Source: Klebsiella aerogenes
GTDB lineage: Bacteria > Pseudomonadota > Gammaproteobacteria > Enterobacterales > Enterobacteriaceae
Reading direction: 5' to 3'
Assembly: GCA_029027985.1 (NCBI GenBank)
Contig: CP119076.1
Coordinates: 2,726,422 to 2,790,421, forward strand
Length of the DNA stretch: 64,000 nucleotides
The translations under genes and the position numbers were made by a program. Below are positions 25,109 to 35,001 of the stretch, piece by piece. The notes beneath the pieces were generated by a model. That model was not told where the DNA came from. It saw only the letters and a list, made by a program, of their open reading frames with translations, and ran no database searches. Positions within the stretch are counted from its first letter, which is position 1, and every line of letters begins with the position of its first letter.

Positions 25109-26650
25109 TTACTCCTCGCCCTTCTTCTGGCTCAGACCGTATTCGCGTAATTTGTTGGCGATGGCGGTATGGGAGACGCCCAGGCGCTTAGCCAGTTTAC
25201 GGGTGCTGGGGAAACTACGGTACAGCTGGGTCAGCACCGAGCGCTCGAAGCGACGGGTAATATCGTCAAGCGATCCTTCCATCGCCTCTTCCCCCACCGG
25301 TAACGAGGCGACATCGTGATCCGGCAGCAGAATGTCCTGCGGACGCAGCTCAAAGCCATCAAGCTGGGTTAGCGCGCGGTAAACCGCGTTTTTCAACTGA
25401 CGCACGTTGCCCGGCCAGCTATAGCGAGTCAACACGGTATTAAGATCGGCAGACAGTTTTGGCCGTGGGATACCCTGTTCATCAGCAAAGCGTGCGACGA
25501 ACAGCTCGGTCAGCGGCATGATATCCTGCGGACAATCGCGCAGCGGCGGCAGATTCAGCGTCAGCACGTTCAGGCGATAATAGAGATCTTCGCGGAACAG
25601 CCCTTTTTGCACCAGCTCGACCAGATTCTTTTGCGTGGCGCAGATAACCCGTACATCGACGTGAACTTCGTGGTCTTCACCCACCCGACGGAAAGTACCA
25701 TCGTTGAGGAAACGCAGCAGCTTAGTCTGCATTCCCGGCGACATTTCGCCAATTTCATCCAGCAGTACCGAGCCGCCGTTGGCCTGCTCAAAGAAACCTT
25801 TTTTCCCCTGGGAAGCATCGCCAAACAGTTCGCTTTCGACGGCGTTCTCCGGAATCGAGCCGCAGTTCAGCGCCAGATAAGGTTTCGCCGCGCGCGGGCT
25901 TGCCAGATGGCAGGCGTGGGCGAGCAAATCTTTGCCGGTACCCGTATCGCCGACAATCAGCAGCGGCGCGCTGAGCATCGCCAACTTGCGAGCCTGCTCG
26001 ACAACGTGGCGCATTTTCGGCCCGACGGCGAGGATTTGGCTAAAGGCGCTGGTATCCTGAGTGGTCAGCGTTTGCAGCTGACGCCCCATACGCACGGTGG
26101 AGCGTAGCATCACAACTGCGCCGGTCAGTACGCGCTCGGCATGTTCGCCTTCAAGATATACCGGGGTCACTTCCAGCATAAAGTTTTGCCCATTGACCAC
26201 CACATGCTCGGTATGCGATTCCAGCGGGTTACCCTCCAGCCAGCGCTGAAGGTTGAAATCGGTAATCAGCTGCGCCACCGGATGGGTACGCAGGCGGGCC
26301 TGAGTTTGGCCAAACAGCTGGCAACTGGCCGGGTTGGCGAGTTCCACTTTGCCTTTGGCGTCCAGCGATAGCACCGGTTCCGGCATCGCGACCAGCAGCG
26401 CGCTGAGCGCCAGATGTTCGCGCTCCGACGGCATCCACGCGACGGTGCGCACATCGGTCACGCCAGCAATGCGGCGGATTTCCGCCATCAGGCTGCTGAA
26501 GTTCGCAAACTCCAGCTCGGCGAAGTTAAGGTAGATTCGGCCAATTGGGTCGATATCAATGCCGCGCAGATCGATGCCGCGCAGCACCAGTAAATCGAGT
26601 AATTCACGGGTCAGACCAAGACGGTCCTCACAAAAGACTTCCAGACGCAT
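25109..26650 (-). CDS. tyrR: Transcriptional regulator TyrR
   Basis: A 513-residue regulator of aromatic amino acid synthesis and transport. It has an N-terminal ACT domain (1-75), a PAS domain (about 80-190), a sigma-54-type AAA+ domain with Walker A GDTGTGKD, and a C-terminal Fis-like HTH (TRKLAKRLGVSHTAIANKLREY). The sigma-54 contact loop GAFTGA is absent (SELFGDASQGKKGFF), as in E. coli TyrR, which works with sigma-70. Start ATG 26650 gives the E. coli length. A TyrR box overlaps its promoter. Confidence 0.97.
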   Translation of the reverse strand: MRLEVFCEDRLGLTRELLDLLVLRGIDLRGIDIDPIGRIYLNFAELEFANFSSLMAEIRRIAGVTDVRTVAWMPSEREHLALSALLVAMPEPVLSLDAKGKVELANPASCQLFGQTQARLRTHPVAQLITDFNLQRWLEGNPLESHTEHVVVNGQNFMLEVTPVYLEGEHAERVLTGAVVMLRSTVRMGRQLQTLTTQDTSAFSQILAVGPKMRHVVEQARKLAMLSAPLLIVGDTGTGKDLLAHACHLASPRAAKPYLALNCGSIPENAVESELFGDASQGKKGFFEQANGGSVLLDEIGEMSPGMQTKLLRFLNDGTFRRVGEDHEVHVDVRVICATQKNLVELVQKGLFREDLYYRLNVLTLNLPPLRDCPQDIMPLTELFVARFADEQGIPRPKLSADLNTVLTRYSWPGNVRQLKNAVYRALTQLDGFELRPQDILLPDHDVASLPVGEEAMEGSLDDITRRFERSVLTQLYRSFPSTRKLAKRLGVSHTAIANKLREYGLSQKKGEE

Positions 26651-26721
26651 AAGAGTTTTCACCCTAAAAAGGCCAATGACGGATGAATGATAGGACAGTT
26701 ATGTTCTTACGGGAAGATAGC

Positions 26722-26739
26722 TGTCAACAATTATTGACA
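26722..26739. promoter_or_regulatory. TyrR box over the tyrR promoter
   Basis: TGTCAACAATTATTGACA fits the TGT-N12-ACA rule for TyrR boxes with strong inner symmetry. The minus strand shares the -35 sequence TTGACA with the box and has a plausible -10 about 17 bases on, so bound TyrR would block its own transcription. Confidence 0.75.
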
Positions 26740-26792
26740 GTATGACGGAAAAATGGGCTTTATGCCGTAAAGTCAGGCAGGCATAAGCAAAA

Positions 26793-26816
26793 ATGACCGA
26801 TCGGCGGATCGGTCAT
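26793..26816 (-). terminator. Terminator between ycjF and tyrR
   Basis: A perfect 10-bp stem atgaccgatc/gatcggtcat with loop ggcg; on the minus strand TTTTTGC follows. It insulates tyrR from psp-ycjXF transcription. Confidence 0.8.
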
Positions 26817-26830
26817 TGGGAGCGCAAAAT

Positions 26831-26995
26831 GATTGTCCCTGCTTGCGCTGCGCTTAGCAGGGCTACGGTTCCGGTACTTACCAGGGAAAACGTAGGTCGG
26901 GTAAGCGTAGCGCCACCCGACAACATAGCGGCATAACCGGGATTGTCCCTGCTTGCGCTACGCTTAGCAGGGCTACGGTTCCTGCGGTTATCGGG
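26831..26995. repeat. REP/BIME-like repeat cluster
   Basis: Two 42-bp units (26831-26872 and 26941-26982), differing at one base and each containing a cctgcttgcgct...agcagg hairpin, flank a third unit cgtaggtcgggtaagcgtagcgccacccgac (26891-26921). The arrangement fits a bacterial interspersed mosaic element. It lies just after the ycjF stop. Confidence 0.78.
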
Positions 26996-26996
26996 A

Positions 26997-28058
26997 CTAT
27001 TTCTCTGCGTTGGTTTTGCTTTTCTGCAGCGTCTCTTTCAACTGACCAATCAGCTCACGGCGGAAATCGCCCAGCCGCGGTTTATCATCGGCAATCCACG
27101 GCAGCGGGCGGCACAGTTCCATCGCTTTAATGCCAAGCCTGGCGGTCAGCAGCCCGGCGCCGATGCCCTGTGCAGCGCGCGCCGACAAGCGGGCCGCCAG
27201 ATCCTGCGACATCCAGTCCATTCCTACTTCCCGTACCAGTTCGCTGGCGCCGGCAAAAGCGATATTCAACAGTACCAGGCGGAACAAACGCAGGCGGCTG
27301 TAATAGCCCAGTTCAATGCCGTACAGCGTGGCGATACGGTTAATCAAGCGCAAGTTACGCCAGGCAATAAACGCCATATCGACCAACGCCAGCGGGCTGA
27401 CGGCGATCATCAGTGTCGATTCCGCCGCCGAACGGCTGATTTCCCGCCGCGCCTGAGCATCCAAAACCGGCTGTACCAGTTGCGCATACAGGCTCACGAC
27501 TTCACGATCGTTCTGCGTTTCATGGATTGCCGCGTACCAACGTTGCAACGCCGGATGCGATTGATCCAACCCGGCCTGCTGCGCCAGTTTTTCGCAGAAT
27601 GCGCGACCTTTGCCCACCGCGTGGCTGTGCATCAGATCCCGCGCTTCATCACGTTCATGCGCACGCTGGCGCAAACGCCACAGTCGTCGCCACTCGGTCG
27701 CCACCGAGCCCACACCCGCGCCGACAATCAGCGCCCCAGCCAGGCAGCCGCCGAGCGCAATCCAGTCCTGCGTCTGCCAGGCCGTCGCCGTCCACTGCAC
27801 GCCCTGCGCCACCACGCTGATGCCAAAAATAGCCAACCCAGCGCTCACCATCCGCCGCCACAGGCTGCGTTTTGGACGCAGTACCGATTCGACGACCGCT
27901 TCGGCGGCCCCCTCTTCCTCAGCCGCCGTTTCAATGAGCGCCGGGGCGAAGGTTTCCGCATCGGCGGCGTCGAAGGCCCGGGCCGACTTTAAGGTTTGGT
28001 TTTTTTCCGTCTCCAGAGGGCCATCGAAATCGATCCGTGGTTTTATCGGCTCGCTCAT
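26997..28058 (-). CDS. ycjF: YcjF, membrane protein of the UPF0283 family
   Basis: A 353-residue protein with two closely spaced membrane helices (about 70-90 and 100-118) after a charged N-terminal segment, then a cytoplasmic helical region with DUF697-type features. Its start overlaps the ycjX stop by four bases. The pair follows psp genes in E. coli and is induced with them. Function is not established. Confidence 0.93.
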   Translation of the reverse strand: MSEPIKPRIDFDGPLETEKNQTLKSARAFDAADAETFAPALIETAAEEEGAAEAVVESVLRPKRSLWRRMVSAGLAIFGISVVAQGVQWTATAWQTQDWIALGGCLAGALIVGAGVGSVATEWRRLWRLRQRAHERDEARDLMHSHAVGKGRAFCEKLAQQAGLDQSHPALQRWYAAIHETQNDREVVSLYAQLVQPVLDAQARREISRSAAESTLMIAVSPLALVDMAFIAWRNLRLINRIATLYGIELGYYSRLRLFRLVLLNIAFAGASELVREVGMDWMSQDLAARLSARAAQGIGAGLLTARLGIKAMELCRPLPWIADDKPRLGDFRRELIGQLKETLQKSKTNAEK

Positions 28059-29452
28059 CGCAATTTATCTCCAATCAAAAATTCCAGCGCCGCATCGAGG
28101 CGAATGTGCGGAAGCGGTTTATCGACATCCATCGTTCTCGGGCGGAAGTTCTCAAACTGGAAGCCCTGCTGTTCCCAAAAGGCCTGCCCCGGCAGCCGCG
28201 CCGGCACTTCACCCGGGAAAATCGTTAGCGGTTGTCCGTCGCTCAAACGATCGCCGCGTAGCGCCGGGATTTTCTCGCCATTGACCTCAATCAACCCGCC
28301 CTGGGTGGCCTGAATCGACGCCAACCCAAGACAATCCATACTGATGCCTTCAAAAGCGGCATTCTGCCAGGCGTCCTGAATCAGTTGTTGAAGCAGCGAC
28401 ACCATATTACCGTGCTGATCGACGGTGACGTGATCGGCTTTGGTGGCTGCGAACAATAGCTTATCGATAACTGGCGAGAACAGACGGCGGAACAGCGTTC
28501 GCTGTCCGTAATGGAAGCTTTGCATCAATTGCGTCAGCGCCAGGCGCATATCATTGAACGCCTGCGGACCGCTGTTTAACGGCTGCAGGCAATCCACCAG
28601 CACAATCTGACGATCAAAACGCAGGAAGTGGTCTCTGTAAAAGCCCTTCACCACTTTCTCGCAATAGTATTTAAAGCGCTCGCGCAGCATACCGGCGTTG
28701 CTATGTTTATCCGCCTGCGCCAACCGGGCTTCGCCAATGGCATCGACATCCGGCCAGGGGAAGAACTGCAGGGCCGGCGCCCCCGCCATCTCGCCAGGTA
28801 GCACAAAACGCCCCGGCTGAATAAAGTGCAGCCCTTCACGCTTGCAGGCGTGCAGGTAATCGGTCCAGGCGGCGGCAATGTCCGCCAACCGGGTTTCATC
28901 GGCAGGCGCCAGCGGATCCAGCCCCGCGCACAATTGCCGCCAACGGGCAGACCACTCCGCGCGCTGCCCTTGCAATAATCCAGTCATCTGCCGCGACCAG
29001 CTCAGATAATCCTGCGCCAGCATTGGTAAATCGAGCAGCCATTCGCCGGGATAATCAACGATCTCCAGGTACAGTGTGGAGGTATCTTTGAAATGGCGCA
29101 GCAGTGAATCATTTGAACGGTAGCGCAGCGCGAGGCGAATTTCGCTCACCCCGCGGGTCGGCGTTGGCCAACTCGGGGGCTGGCCATAAAGCTGCGCAAG
29201 ACCTTCATCATAGGTAAAACGCGGAATCCCGAAATCACGCTGCGGCACCCGCTTCACACCCAGCAAGCGCTCTTCGCGCGCCGCGCTCAGCAGCGGCAAA
29301 CGCGCTCCGGCGTGGATATTCAGCAGTTGATTGACCATCGCGGTGATAAAAGCCGTTTTGCCGCTTCGGCTCAGGCCAGTGACGGCAAGACGTAGATGCC
29401 GGTCAACCCCGCGGTTGACCAGCGCATTGAATTCAGTTTTGAGTCGCTTCAT
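28055..29452 (-). CDS. ycjX: YcjX, stress-induced GTPase-like protein
   Basis: A 465-residue P-loop protein. Walker A is in [10 protein letters not shown] (about 25-34); a [11 protein letters not shown] segment resembles the switch II DxxG region and FAATKADHV the NKxD-like base-specificity motif. It belongs to the DUF463 family and is linked with the phage shock response. The ATG at 29452 is preferred over a TTG two codons upstream. It is followed by ycjF with overlap. Confidence 0.94.
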   Translation of the reverse strand: MKRLKTEFNALVNRGVDRHLRLAVTGLSRSGKTAFITAMVNQLLNIHAGARLPLLSAAREERLLGVKRVPQRDFGIPRFTYDEGLAQLYGQPPSWPTPTRGVSEIRLALRYRSNDSLLRHFKDTSTLYLEIVDYPGEWLLDLPMLAQDYLSWSRQMTGLLQGQRAEWSARWRQLCAGLDPLAPADETRLADIAAAWTDYLHACKREGLHFIQPGRFVLPGEMAGAPALQFFPWPDVDAIGEARLAQADKHSNAGMLRERFKYYCEKVVKGFYRDHFLRFDRQIVLVDCLQPLNSGPQAFNDMRLALTQLMQSFHYGQRTLFRRLFSPVIDKLLFAATKADHVTVDQHGNMVSLLQQLIQDAWQNAAFEGISMDCLGLASIQATQGGLIEVNGEKIPALRGDRLSDGQPLTIFPGEVPARLPGQAFWEQQGFQFENFRPRTMDVDKPLPHIRLDAALEFLIGDKLR

Positions 29453-29555
29453 CGCCAATCCGTTATGCCCAGAAGGAATGTCGTTTAATCATAAGCTATT
29501 AGATGGGGATAAACAGGCCAATATAAAGCGCGCTGATATACCTCTCACTGAGGAA

Positions 29556-29774
29556 TTATTTCATACCGCGCGCAAAACGATTGGCCAGACGGCTGAGCAG
29601 TGGTTCAAGCGCCACCGCCAGCAGCATTTTCAACGGCCGGCGCGCCACTGATTTTACCGCCCAACCGGCAACGCCCGCCGGGCCATATCGTAGCGCGGTC
29701 AGCAGCACCAGCTTACCGGCGATCTTCAGACCCGGTTTCACTTTTTGCCCTGCCTGTTGCCATTTCATGTTCAT
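29556..29774 (-). CDS. pspD: Phage shock protein D
   Basis: A 72-residue peripheral inner-membrane protein with an amphipathic and hydrophobic middle ([20 protein letters not shown]) followed by a basic helix. It matches E. coli PspD in length and sequence when started at the MNMKWQQ methionine; four extra codons lie upstream in frame. Its precise role in the Psp response is minor and unclear. The E. coli pspE gene expected next is missing; ycjX follows instead. Confidence 0.93.
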   Translation of the reverse strand: MNMKWQQAGQKVKPGLKIAGKLVLLTALRYGPAGVAGWAVKSVARRPLKMLLAVALEPLLSRLANRFARGMK

Positions 29775-29807
29775 GCGTTGCCTCAATGGTGGTGATAGTA
29801 AAAGGAA

Positions 29808-30167
29808 TTACAGTTGACGAAAACGACTGCGCAACGTGAAAGTGTCGGAGGTAATGTAACGCTCCATCTCACGCAGACGCCGCTCGCCGGAGGCCAGTTC
29901 GGCATCAGCGGCAGCCAGCAAATCGCCATTGCTCGGGGCTTTCTCGCTATACAGTTCGCTATCCGGCATCGGATCTAGCGCAAAAGTCAGGATGATGTAG
30001 GCCACCAGCACGAAGAAAAATAGCCCAAAAATCATCGCCAGCACAGTGATCAAACGTACCAGTTTTACCGGTACATCAAGGTGTTGCGCAATACCGGCGC
30101 AGACGCCTTTCACCATTCCGCGCTGCGGAATCCGCCACAATTTTTTATTAAAATCCAATCCGGCCAT
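29808..30167 (-). CDS. pspC: Phage shock protein C
   Basis: A 119-residue inner-membrane protein with a PspC domain at the N-terminus (LWRIPQRGMVKGVCAGIAQHLDVPVKLVRLI, start of the family), a transmembrane helix (about 40-62) and a cytoplasmic helical tail. With PspB it senses envelope stress and draws PspA off PspF. Its ATG overlaps the pspB stop by one base. Confidence 0.96.
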   Translation of the reverse strand: MAGLDFNKKLWRIPQRGMVKGVCAGIAQHLDVPVKLVRLITVLAMIFGLFFFVLVAYIILTFALDPMPDSELYSEKAPSNGDLLAAADAELASGERRLREMERYITSDTFTLRSRFRQL

Positions 30168-30391
30168 TATTTGTCTCTCCAGTTCGGATGTTCAGCATCA
30201 AGAATCGCTTCCAGCGCCTGAATACGCTCGCGCATCCGCTTCGCATCATCGGTCAGTTGCAACAGACGCTGCTGTTCATTCTGGGTTAACGCGCCGTCCG
30301 CCGAGCGATTGTTGTAGTGCAGCCACAGCCAGACCGGCAACACAAACAGCACAAACAGCGTGAGCGGGATGGCAAGAAAAAGCATGCTCAT
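30167..30391 (-). CDS. pspB: Phage shock protein B
   Basis: A 74-residue protein with one N-terminal membrane helix (about 4-24) and a cytoplasmic coiled coil (LQLTDDAKRMRERIQALEAIL-type region). It forms the PspBC sensor in the inner membrane that interacts with PspA under stress. It is tightly coupled to pspC and 55 bases downstream of pspA. Confidence 0.96.
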   Translation of the reverse strand: MSMLFLAIPLTLFVLFVLPVWLWLHYNNRSADGALTQNEQQRLLQLTDDAKRMRERIQALEAILDAEHPNWRDK

Positions 30392-30446
30392 GTGTACTCC
30401 TTACAGATGGTGAGCCGCGGCGCAACACCGCGCCGCGCAATAAATA

Positions 30447-31163
<717 letters not shown>

Positions 31164-31168
31164 CTAAT

Positions 31169-31184
31169 ACAAATGCCGTGCCAA
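31169..31184 (-). promoter_or_regulatory. Sigma-54 promoter of the psp operon
   Basis: The minus strand reads TTGGCACGGCATTTGT, matching TGGCAC-N5-TTGC-type spacing with GG at -24 and a near-consensus -12. Upstream AT-rich sequence toward pspF is where the IHF and PspF sites are in E. coli. Confidence 0.88.
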
Positions 31185-31282
31185 CTTTTTATCTTATTGA
31201 TTTTAAATAAGCTGATTGAGATGTGCGCGCCTGCTTGCTACAGTGAGTTGGCGAATCACACTACTTAATGGCGAAATTCATC

Positions 31283-32254
31283 ATGGCGGAATACAAGGAT
31301 AACCTGCTCGGCGAGGCAAACAGCTTTCTGGAGGTACTGGAGCAGGTCTCACAGCTAGCGCCGCTGGATAAGCCGGTGCTGGTCATCGGCGAACGCGGCA
31401 CCGGCAAGGAACTTATCGCCAACCGCTTGCACTTCCTCTCCTCGCGCTGGCAGGGGCCGTTTATTTCCCTGAACTGCGCGGCGCTAAATGAAAATCTGTT
31501 GGATTCGGAACTGTTCGGTCACGAAGCCGGGGCGTTTACTGGCGCCAGCAAACGTCATCCGGGGCGTTTCGAGCGCGCCGACGGCGGCACGCTGTTTCTC
31601 GATGAACTGGCAACTGCGCCGATGCTGGTTCAGGAAAAACTGCTGCGGGTGATTGAATACGGCGAGCTGGAACGCGTCGGCGGCAGCCAGCCGCTGCAGG
31701 TCAACGTGCGTCTGGTGTGCGCCACCAATGCCGATTTACCGAAGATGGTAGAGGAAGGACATTTCCGCGCCGACCTGCTCGACCGACTGGCTTTTGACGT
31801 TGTGCAACTGCCCCCTCTGCGCGAACGCCAGAGCGATATCATGCTGCTTGCCAACCAGTTTGCCATTCAGATGTGCCGCGAGCTGGGGTTGCCGTTATTT
31901 CCGGGGTTTAGCGAGCGCGCCGTCGACACGCTGCTCGGCTATCGTTGGCCGGGCAATATTCGTGAGCTGAAAAACGTCGTCGAACGCTCGGTCTACCGCC
32001 ATGGCAGTAGCGATAGCGAGCTGGACAATATCATCATTAACCCGTTCCGCAGCGCGTTGCCGGTACCCGCCGCCGCCGAACCCAGCAGGACGCCCGAGTT
32101 GCCGTTGGATCTGCGCGCTTACCAGCAGGATCAAGAAAAAAGCCTGCTGCAGTTAAGCCTGCAACAGGCAAAGTACAATCAAAAACAGGCGGCGGAGCTG
32201 CTGGGGCTCACCTACCACCAGCTACGCGCGTTGTTGAAGAAACATCAGCTGTGA
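31283..32254 (+). CDS. pspF: Psp operon enhancer-binding protein PspF
   Basis: A 323-residue sigma-54 activator made of a AAA+ domain without a regulatory receiver domain. Walker A GERGTGKE, the sigma-54 contact loop GAFTGA, DELATA and the RWPGNIRELKN segment are present. A C-terminal Fis-like HTH (QKQAAELLGLTYHQLRALLK) follows. Its activity is held down by PspA. The methionine at 31283 aligns with E. coli; an ATG 15 bases earlier is possible. It is divergent from pspA and its end overlaps the convergent MFS gene by ten bases. Confidence 0.96.
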   Translation: MAEYKDNLLGEANSFLEVLEQVSQLAPLDKPVLVIGERGTGKELIANRLHFLSSRWQGPFISLNCAALNENLLDSELFGHEAGAFTGASKRHPGRFERADGGTLFLDELATAPMLVQEKLLRVIEYGELERVGGSQPLQVNVRLVCATNADLPKMVEEGHFRADLLDRLAFDVVQLPPLRERQSDIMLLANQFAIQMCRELGLPLFPGFSERAVDTLLGYRWPGNIRELKNVVERSVYRHGSSDSELDNIIINPFRSALPVPAAAEPSRTPELPLDLRAYQQDQEKSLLQLSLQQAKYNQKQAAELLGLTYHQLRALLKKHQL

Positions 32255-33636
32255 GTGGCGCGCGGCAGCATCGCCGCGCTGACCGCCATAGATCCCAGAC
32301 ACAGGGCGGCATTGAACCACAGTGCATACTGCGCGGCGCTGGCCATGCCGAGCGGCAGGAACAAGGCAAAAAGTGACGCCGTCACGGCTATCCCCATCGC
32401 CCCGCCCAGTGAACTACCCATCTTATAAACCCCTGACGCCACACCAATTTTATTTTCCGGCGCATTAGCGACGGCGGTATCAGTCGATGGCGTGGCGTAA
32501 CAACCGAGACCCAATCCAAACAGAATGTTGCTAAAAAAGACGGTGCCTATATACAGAGATTTATCGAGGAAGGTGCAGGAAATCAGCAGGATACCGACGG
32601 CAGTAAAGATTGGTCCGGTCATCATCGGTAACCGAGCGCCGTAGCGCTGTAACAGCTTTTCGCCGACGCGGATCATCGCCAGTACGGTCACCAGGTAGCC
32701 CAGCGTTATCATTCCGGTTTGCAACGGACTCAGATGATGGCCTTGCTGTAGCCAAATGCTGGTGATCATCATGGTGCCGATGGCGCCGTTAAGCATAAAG
32801 TTCGACAGTACCGCCGCCCCGTAGGCGCGGTTGCGGAATAAAGCAAAATCGATGAGCGCCGCCTCACCTTTGCGCAGGCCGCTGCGGATAAACCACGCTC
32901 CCGCCGCCAATGCGCCGCCCAGCATCGACAATGATAATCCGCTGCTCCAGCCCCATTGATGCCCCTTGCTGATAAACAAGTTAAGCAGCACCAGCGAGGC
33001 AATCAGACTTAACAAGCCGCCAACGTCCAGTTTATGTCGATCGGCGCCAGCGCTGCGGCTCTCAGGCGTCCCGCGCAATAGCAGCAACGCCAGCAGCGCG
33101 ACCGCAATCGAAAAAACGAAGATCCACCGCCAGCCGAGACCGGTCGCGATCGCCCCGCCGACAAAAGAACACAGCCCGCTGCCGCCCCATGAACCGATCA
33201 CCCAGAAGCTCACCGCTCGCTGCCGCGCTTTGCCTTCGTACCAGGTTTTAATCAGCGCCAACGTCGCTGGCATAATGCAGGCTGCTGATAATCCCTGCAG
33301 GACTCGGCCGGTTAAAAATAGCCCCGGCCCCTGCGCCACAACCAAAAACGCGCTGCCGATAATACTCATCGCCAGGCCGATGAAGGTCATTCGCACCCGG
33401 CCGAATTTATCTGCCAACCCGCCGCTGGCTACCACGAAACAGCCGCTGAATAAGGCGCTGAGGCTGACTGCCAGGGTCAGCGTCTCCAGCGAAATATCGA
33501 GGCTGTTTTTCATCGCCGGAACCACGTTAATGACCGACTGGGCAAACAACCAGAAGGTCAACACGCTGAGAACGATCCCTGCCAGCAGACGATCGCTGCC
33601 GACAAACTGCGATTCGCTTAACGATACAGAACTCAT
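32245..33636 (-). CDS. MFS transporter, DHA2-like
   Basis: A 463-residue major facilitator with about 12-14 membrane segments, the motif A-type loop GGLADKFGRVRM between helices 2 and 3, and the motif C-like GGAIATGLGWRWIF. Closest in type to the EmrB/SmvA drug:proton antiporter group, but substrates cannot be told. The gap to the amidohydrolase upstream is only 24 bases, so both are probably one operon. Together with the divergent AraC regulator it forms a module absent at this place in E. coli. Confidence 0.88.
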   Translation of the reverse strand: MSSVSLSESQFVGSDRLLAGIVLSVLTFWLFAQSVINVVPAMKNSLDISLETLTLAVSLSALFSGCFVVASGGLADKFGRVRMTFIGLAMSIIGSAFLVVAQGPGLFLTGRVLQGLSAACIMPATLALIKTWYEGKARQRAVSFWVIGSWGGSGLCSFVGGAIATGLGWRWIFVFSIAVALLALLLLRGTPESRSAGADRHKLDVGGLLSLIASLVLLNLFISKGHQWGWSSGLSLSMLGGALAAGAWFIRSGLRKGEAALIDFALFRNRAYGAAVLSNFMLNGAIGTMMITSIWLQQGHHLSPLQTGMITLGYLVTVLAMIRVGEKLLQRYGARLPMMTGPIFTAVGILLISCTFLDKSLYIGTVFFSNILFGLGLGCYATPSTDTAVANAPENKIGVASGVYKMGSSLGGAMGIAVTASLFALFLPLGMASAAQYALWFNAALCLGSMAVSAAMLPRATHS

Positions 33637-33660
33637 AACCAGGTCCCCCGTAGCGAAAGA

Positions 33661-34830
33661 TTAACGCAGATAGCGTTCCGTCAGGCCGCACCACAGCGCC
33701 GCGCCGGTGACCAGAATTTGATCGTTAAAATCGTATCCCGGGTTATGCACCATGCAGCGGTCCGCTTCATCACCGGCGCCGATGGTGAAGTAGCAGCCGT
33801 TTGGATTGTGCTCAAGCATGAAGGCGAAATCTTCGCTGCCCATAAATGGATTCACGGTACCTACTTGCTCCTCGCCGAACAGCGTGGTCGCCACTTCACG
33901 AACCAGTTCATTCGCCGCCGGATCGTTACGCAGCACCGGGCTGCCGTTGACGTGCGTTAAGGTGGCGCTGGCGTTAAAGCTTTCCGCCTGAGCCACGGCG
34001 ATATCGTGAATACGCTGCAGTACCGTCTCACGGACCTGCTGATTGAGCGTACGCACGGTCAGTTTCATCAACACCTTATCGTTGATGATATTCGGCGCAT
34101 GACCAGCCTGAATGCTGCCGACGGTGACGACAGCGGGCTCAAATGGCGTGATATTACGCGAAACGATCGATTGCAGGGCTACTGTAATGTGGCAGGCGAC
34201 CAGCGTCGCATCGACGGTGTGCTCCGGCACCGCGCCGTGGCCGCCGACACCCTTAACTTCAATATGCAGCGTATCGGATGAAGCCATCATTGCGCCGTCG
34301 CGCAAGCCAATTTTGCCCAATTTCTGCCCAGGCATGTTATGCAGGCCAAAAATGGCGTCGCAGGGAAATTTCGCAAACAACCCGTCTTCCACCATCACCC
34401 GACCGCCATACAATAACTCTTCAGCCGGTTGGAAGATTAAGCGCAGCGTACCGTTAAACTGGCGGGTACGCGCCAGGTATTCCGCAGCGTACAGTAGCGT
34501 GGTGGTGTGACCGTCATGGCCGCAACCGTGAAAGCGCCCGTCCACCTGGCTTGCCCAGTCTTTACCACTCATTTCCTGCATCGGCAACGCATCCATATCC
34601 GCCCGCAGCCCCAGTCGTTTCTCGCCGCTGCCAACTTTTAGCGTACCGACTACGCCAGTGCCGCCCAGACCGCGATGCACCTCATAACCCCATTCGCTGA
34701 GCAGACGAGCAACTTCATCGCTGGTTTTATGTTCTTCAAAGCCGAGTTCCGGCTGTTGGTGGAAACGGCGACGTAAGGCTACAAACTGCGCTTCATTAAC
34801 CTGTAAAGATTCAATCAGTGGATGTGTCAT
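33661..34830 (-). CDS. M20-family amidohydrolase (hippurate hydrolase-like)
   Basis: A 389-residue metal-dependent amidohydrolase of the M20D type. Metal and catalytic residues are visible in LRADMDALPM, FHGCGHDGHTT (Cys/His ligands), FQPAEELLYGG (catalytic Glu pair), GLHNMPG and, in the lid domain, GVGGHGAVPE. Family members release free acids from N-acyl or N-aroyl amino acids, including hippurate and indole-acetyl conjugates. Start ATG 34830 has CAGGAATAATAAAA upstream; the longer frame to 34884 lacks conservation. It precedes the MFS gene, hinting at conjugate cleavage and export or uptake. Confidence 0.9.
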   Translation of the reverse strand: MTHPLIESLQVNEAQFVALRRRFHQQPELGFEEHKTSDEVARLLSEWGYEVHRGLGGTGVVGTLKVGSGEKRLGLRADMDALPMQEMSGKDWASQVDGRFHGCGHDGHTTTLLYAAEYLARTRQFNGTLRLIFQPAEELLYGGRVMVEDGLFAKFPCDAIFGLHNMPGQKLGKIGLRDGAMMASSDTLHIEVKGVGGHGAVPEHTVDATLVACHITVALQSIVSRNITPFEPAVVTVGSIQAGHAPNIINDKVLMKLTVRTLNQQVRETVLQRIHDIAVAQAESFNASATLTHVNGSPVLRNDPAANELVREVATTLFGEEQVGTVNPFMGSEDFAFMLEHNPNGCYFTIGAGDEADRCMVHNPGYDFNDQILVTGAALWCGLTERYLR

Positions 34831-35001
34831 TTTTATTATTCCTGTGTTGTGTTTGCACGACACTTTCGAGTTTATGCGCCCCACCTGGCTTTAAAATGCG
34901 CTTTTTTGTTTTATATTGACGAATTATCAATGACTGTTTTCTATACAATTCTGTTATGACAAAAAATAGCCTGTTATTTTTTGTCTCACGAGGAGCGGCG
35001 C

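Noticed and set aside
26943-27992. 349-codon plus-strand frame opposite ycjF
   Set aside because: Begins in REP sequence and runs antisense to a conserved gene; Arg/Gln-rich shadow.
34915-34931. attga/tcaat inverted repeat before the AraC gene
   Set aside because: Only five bases per arm in AT-rich DNA; expected by chance.
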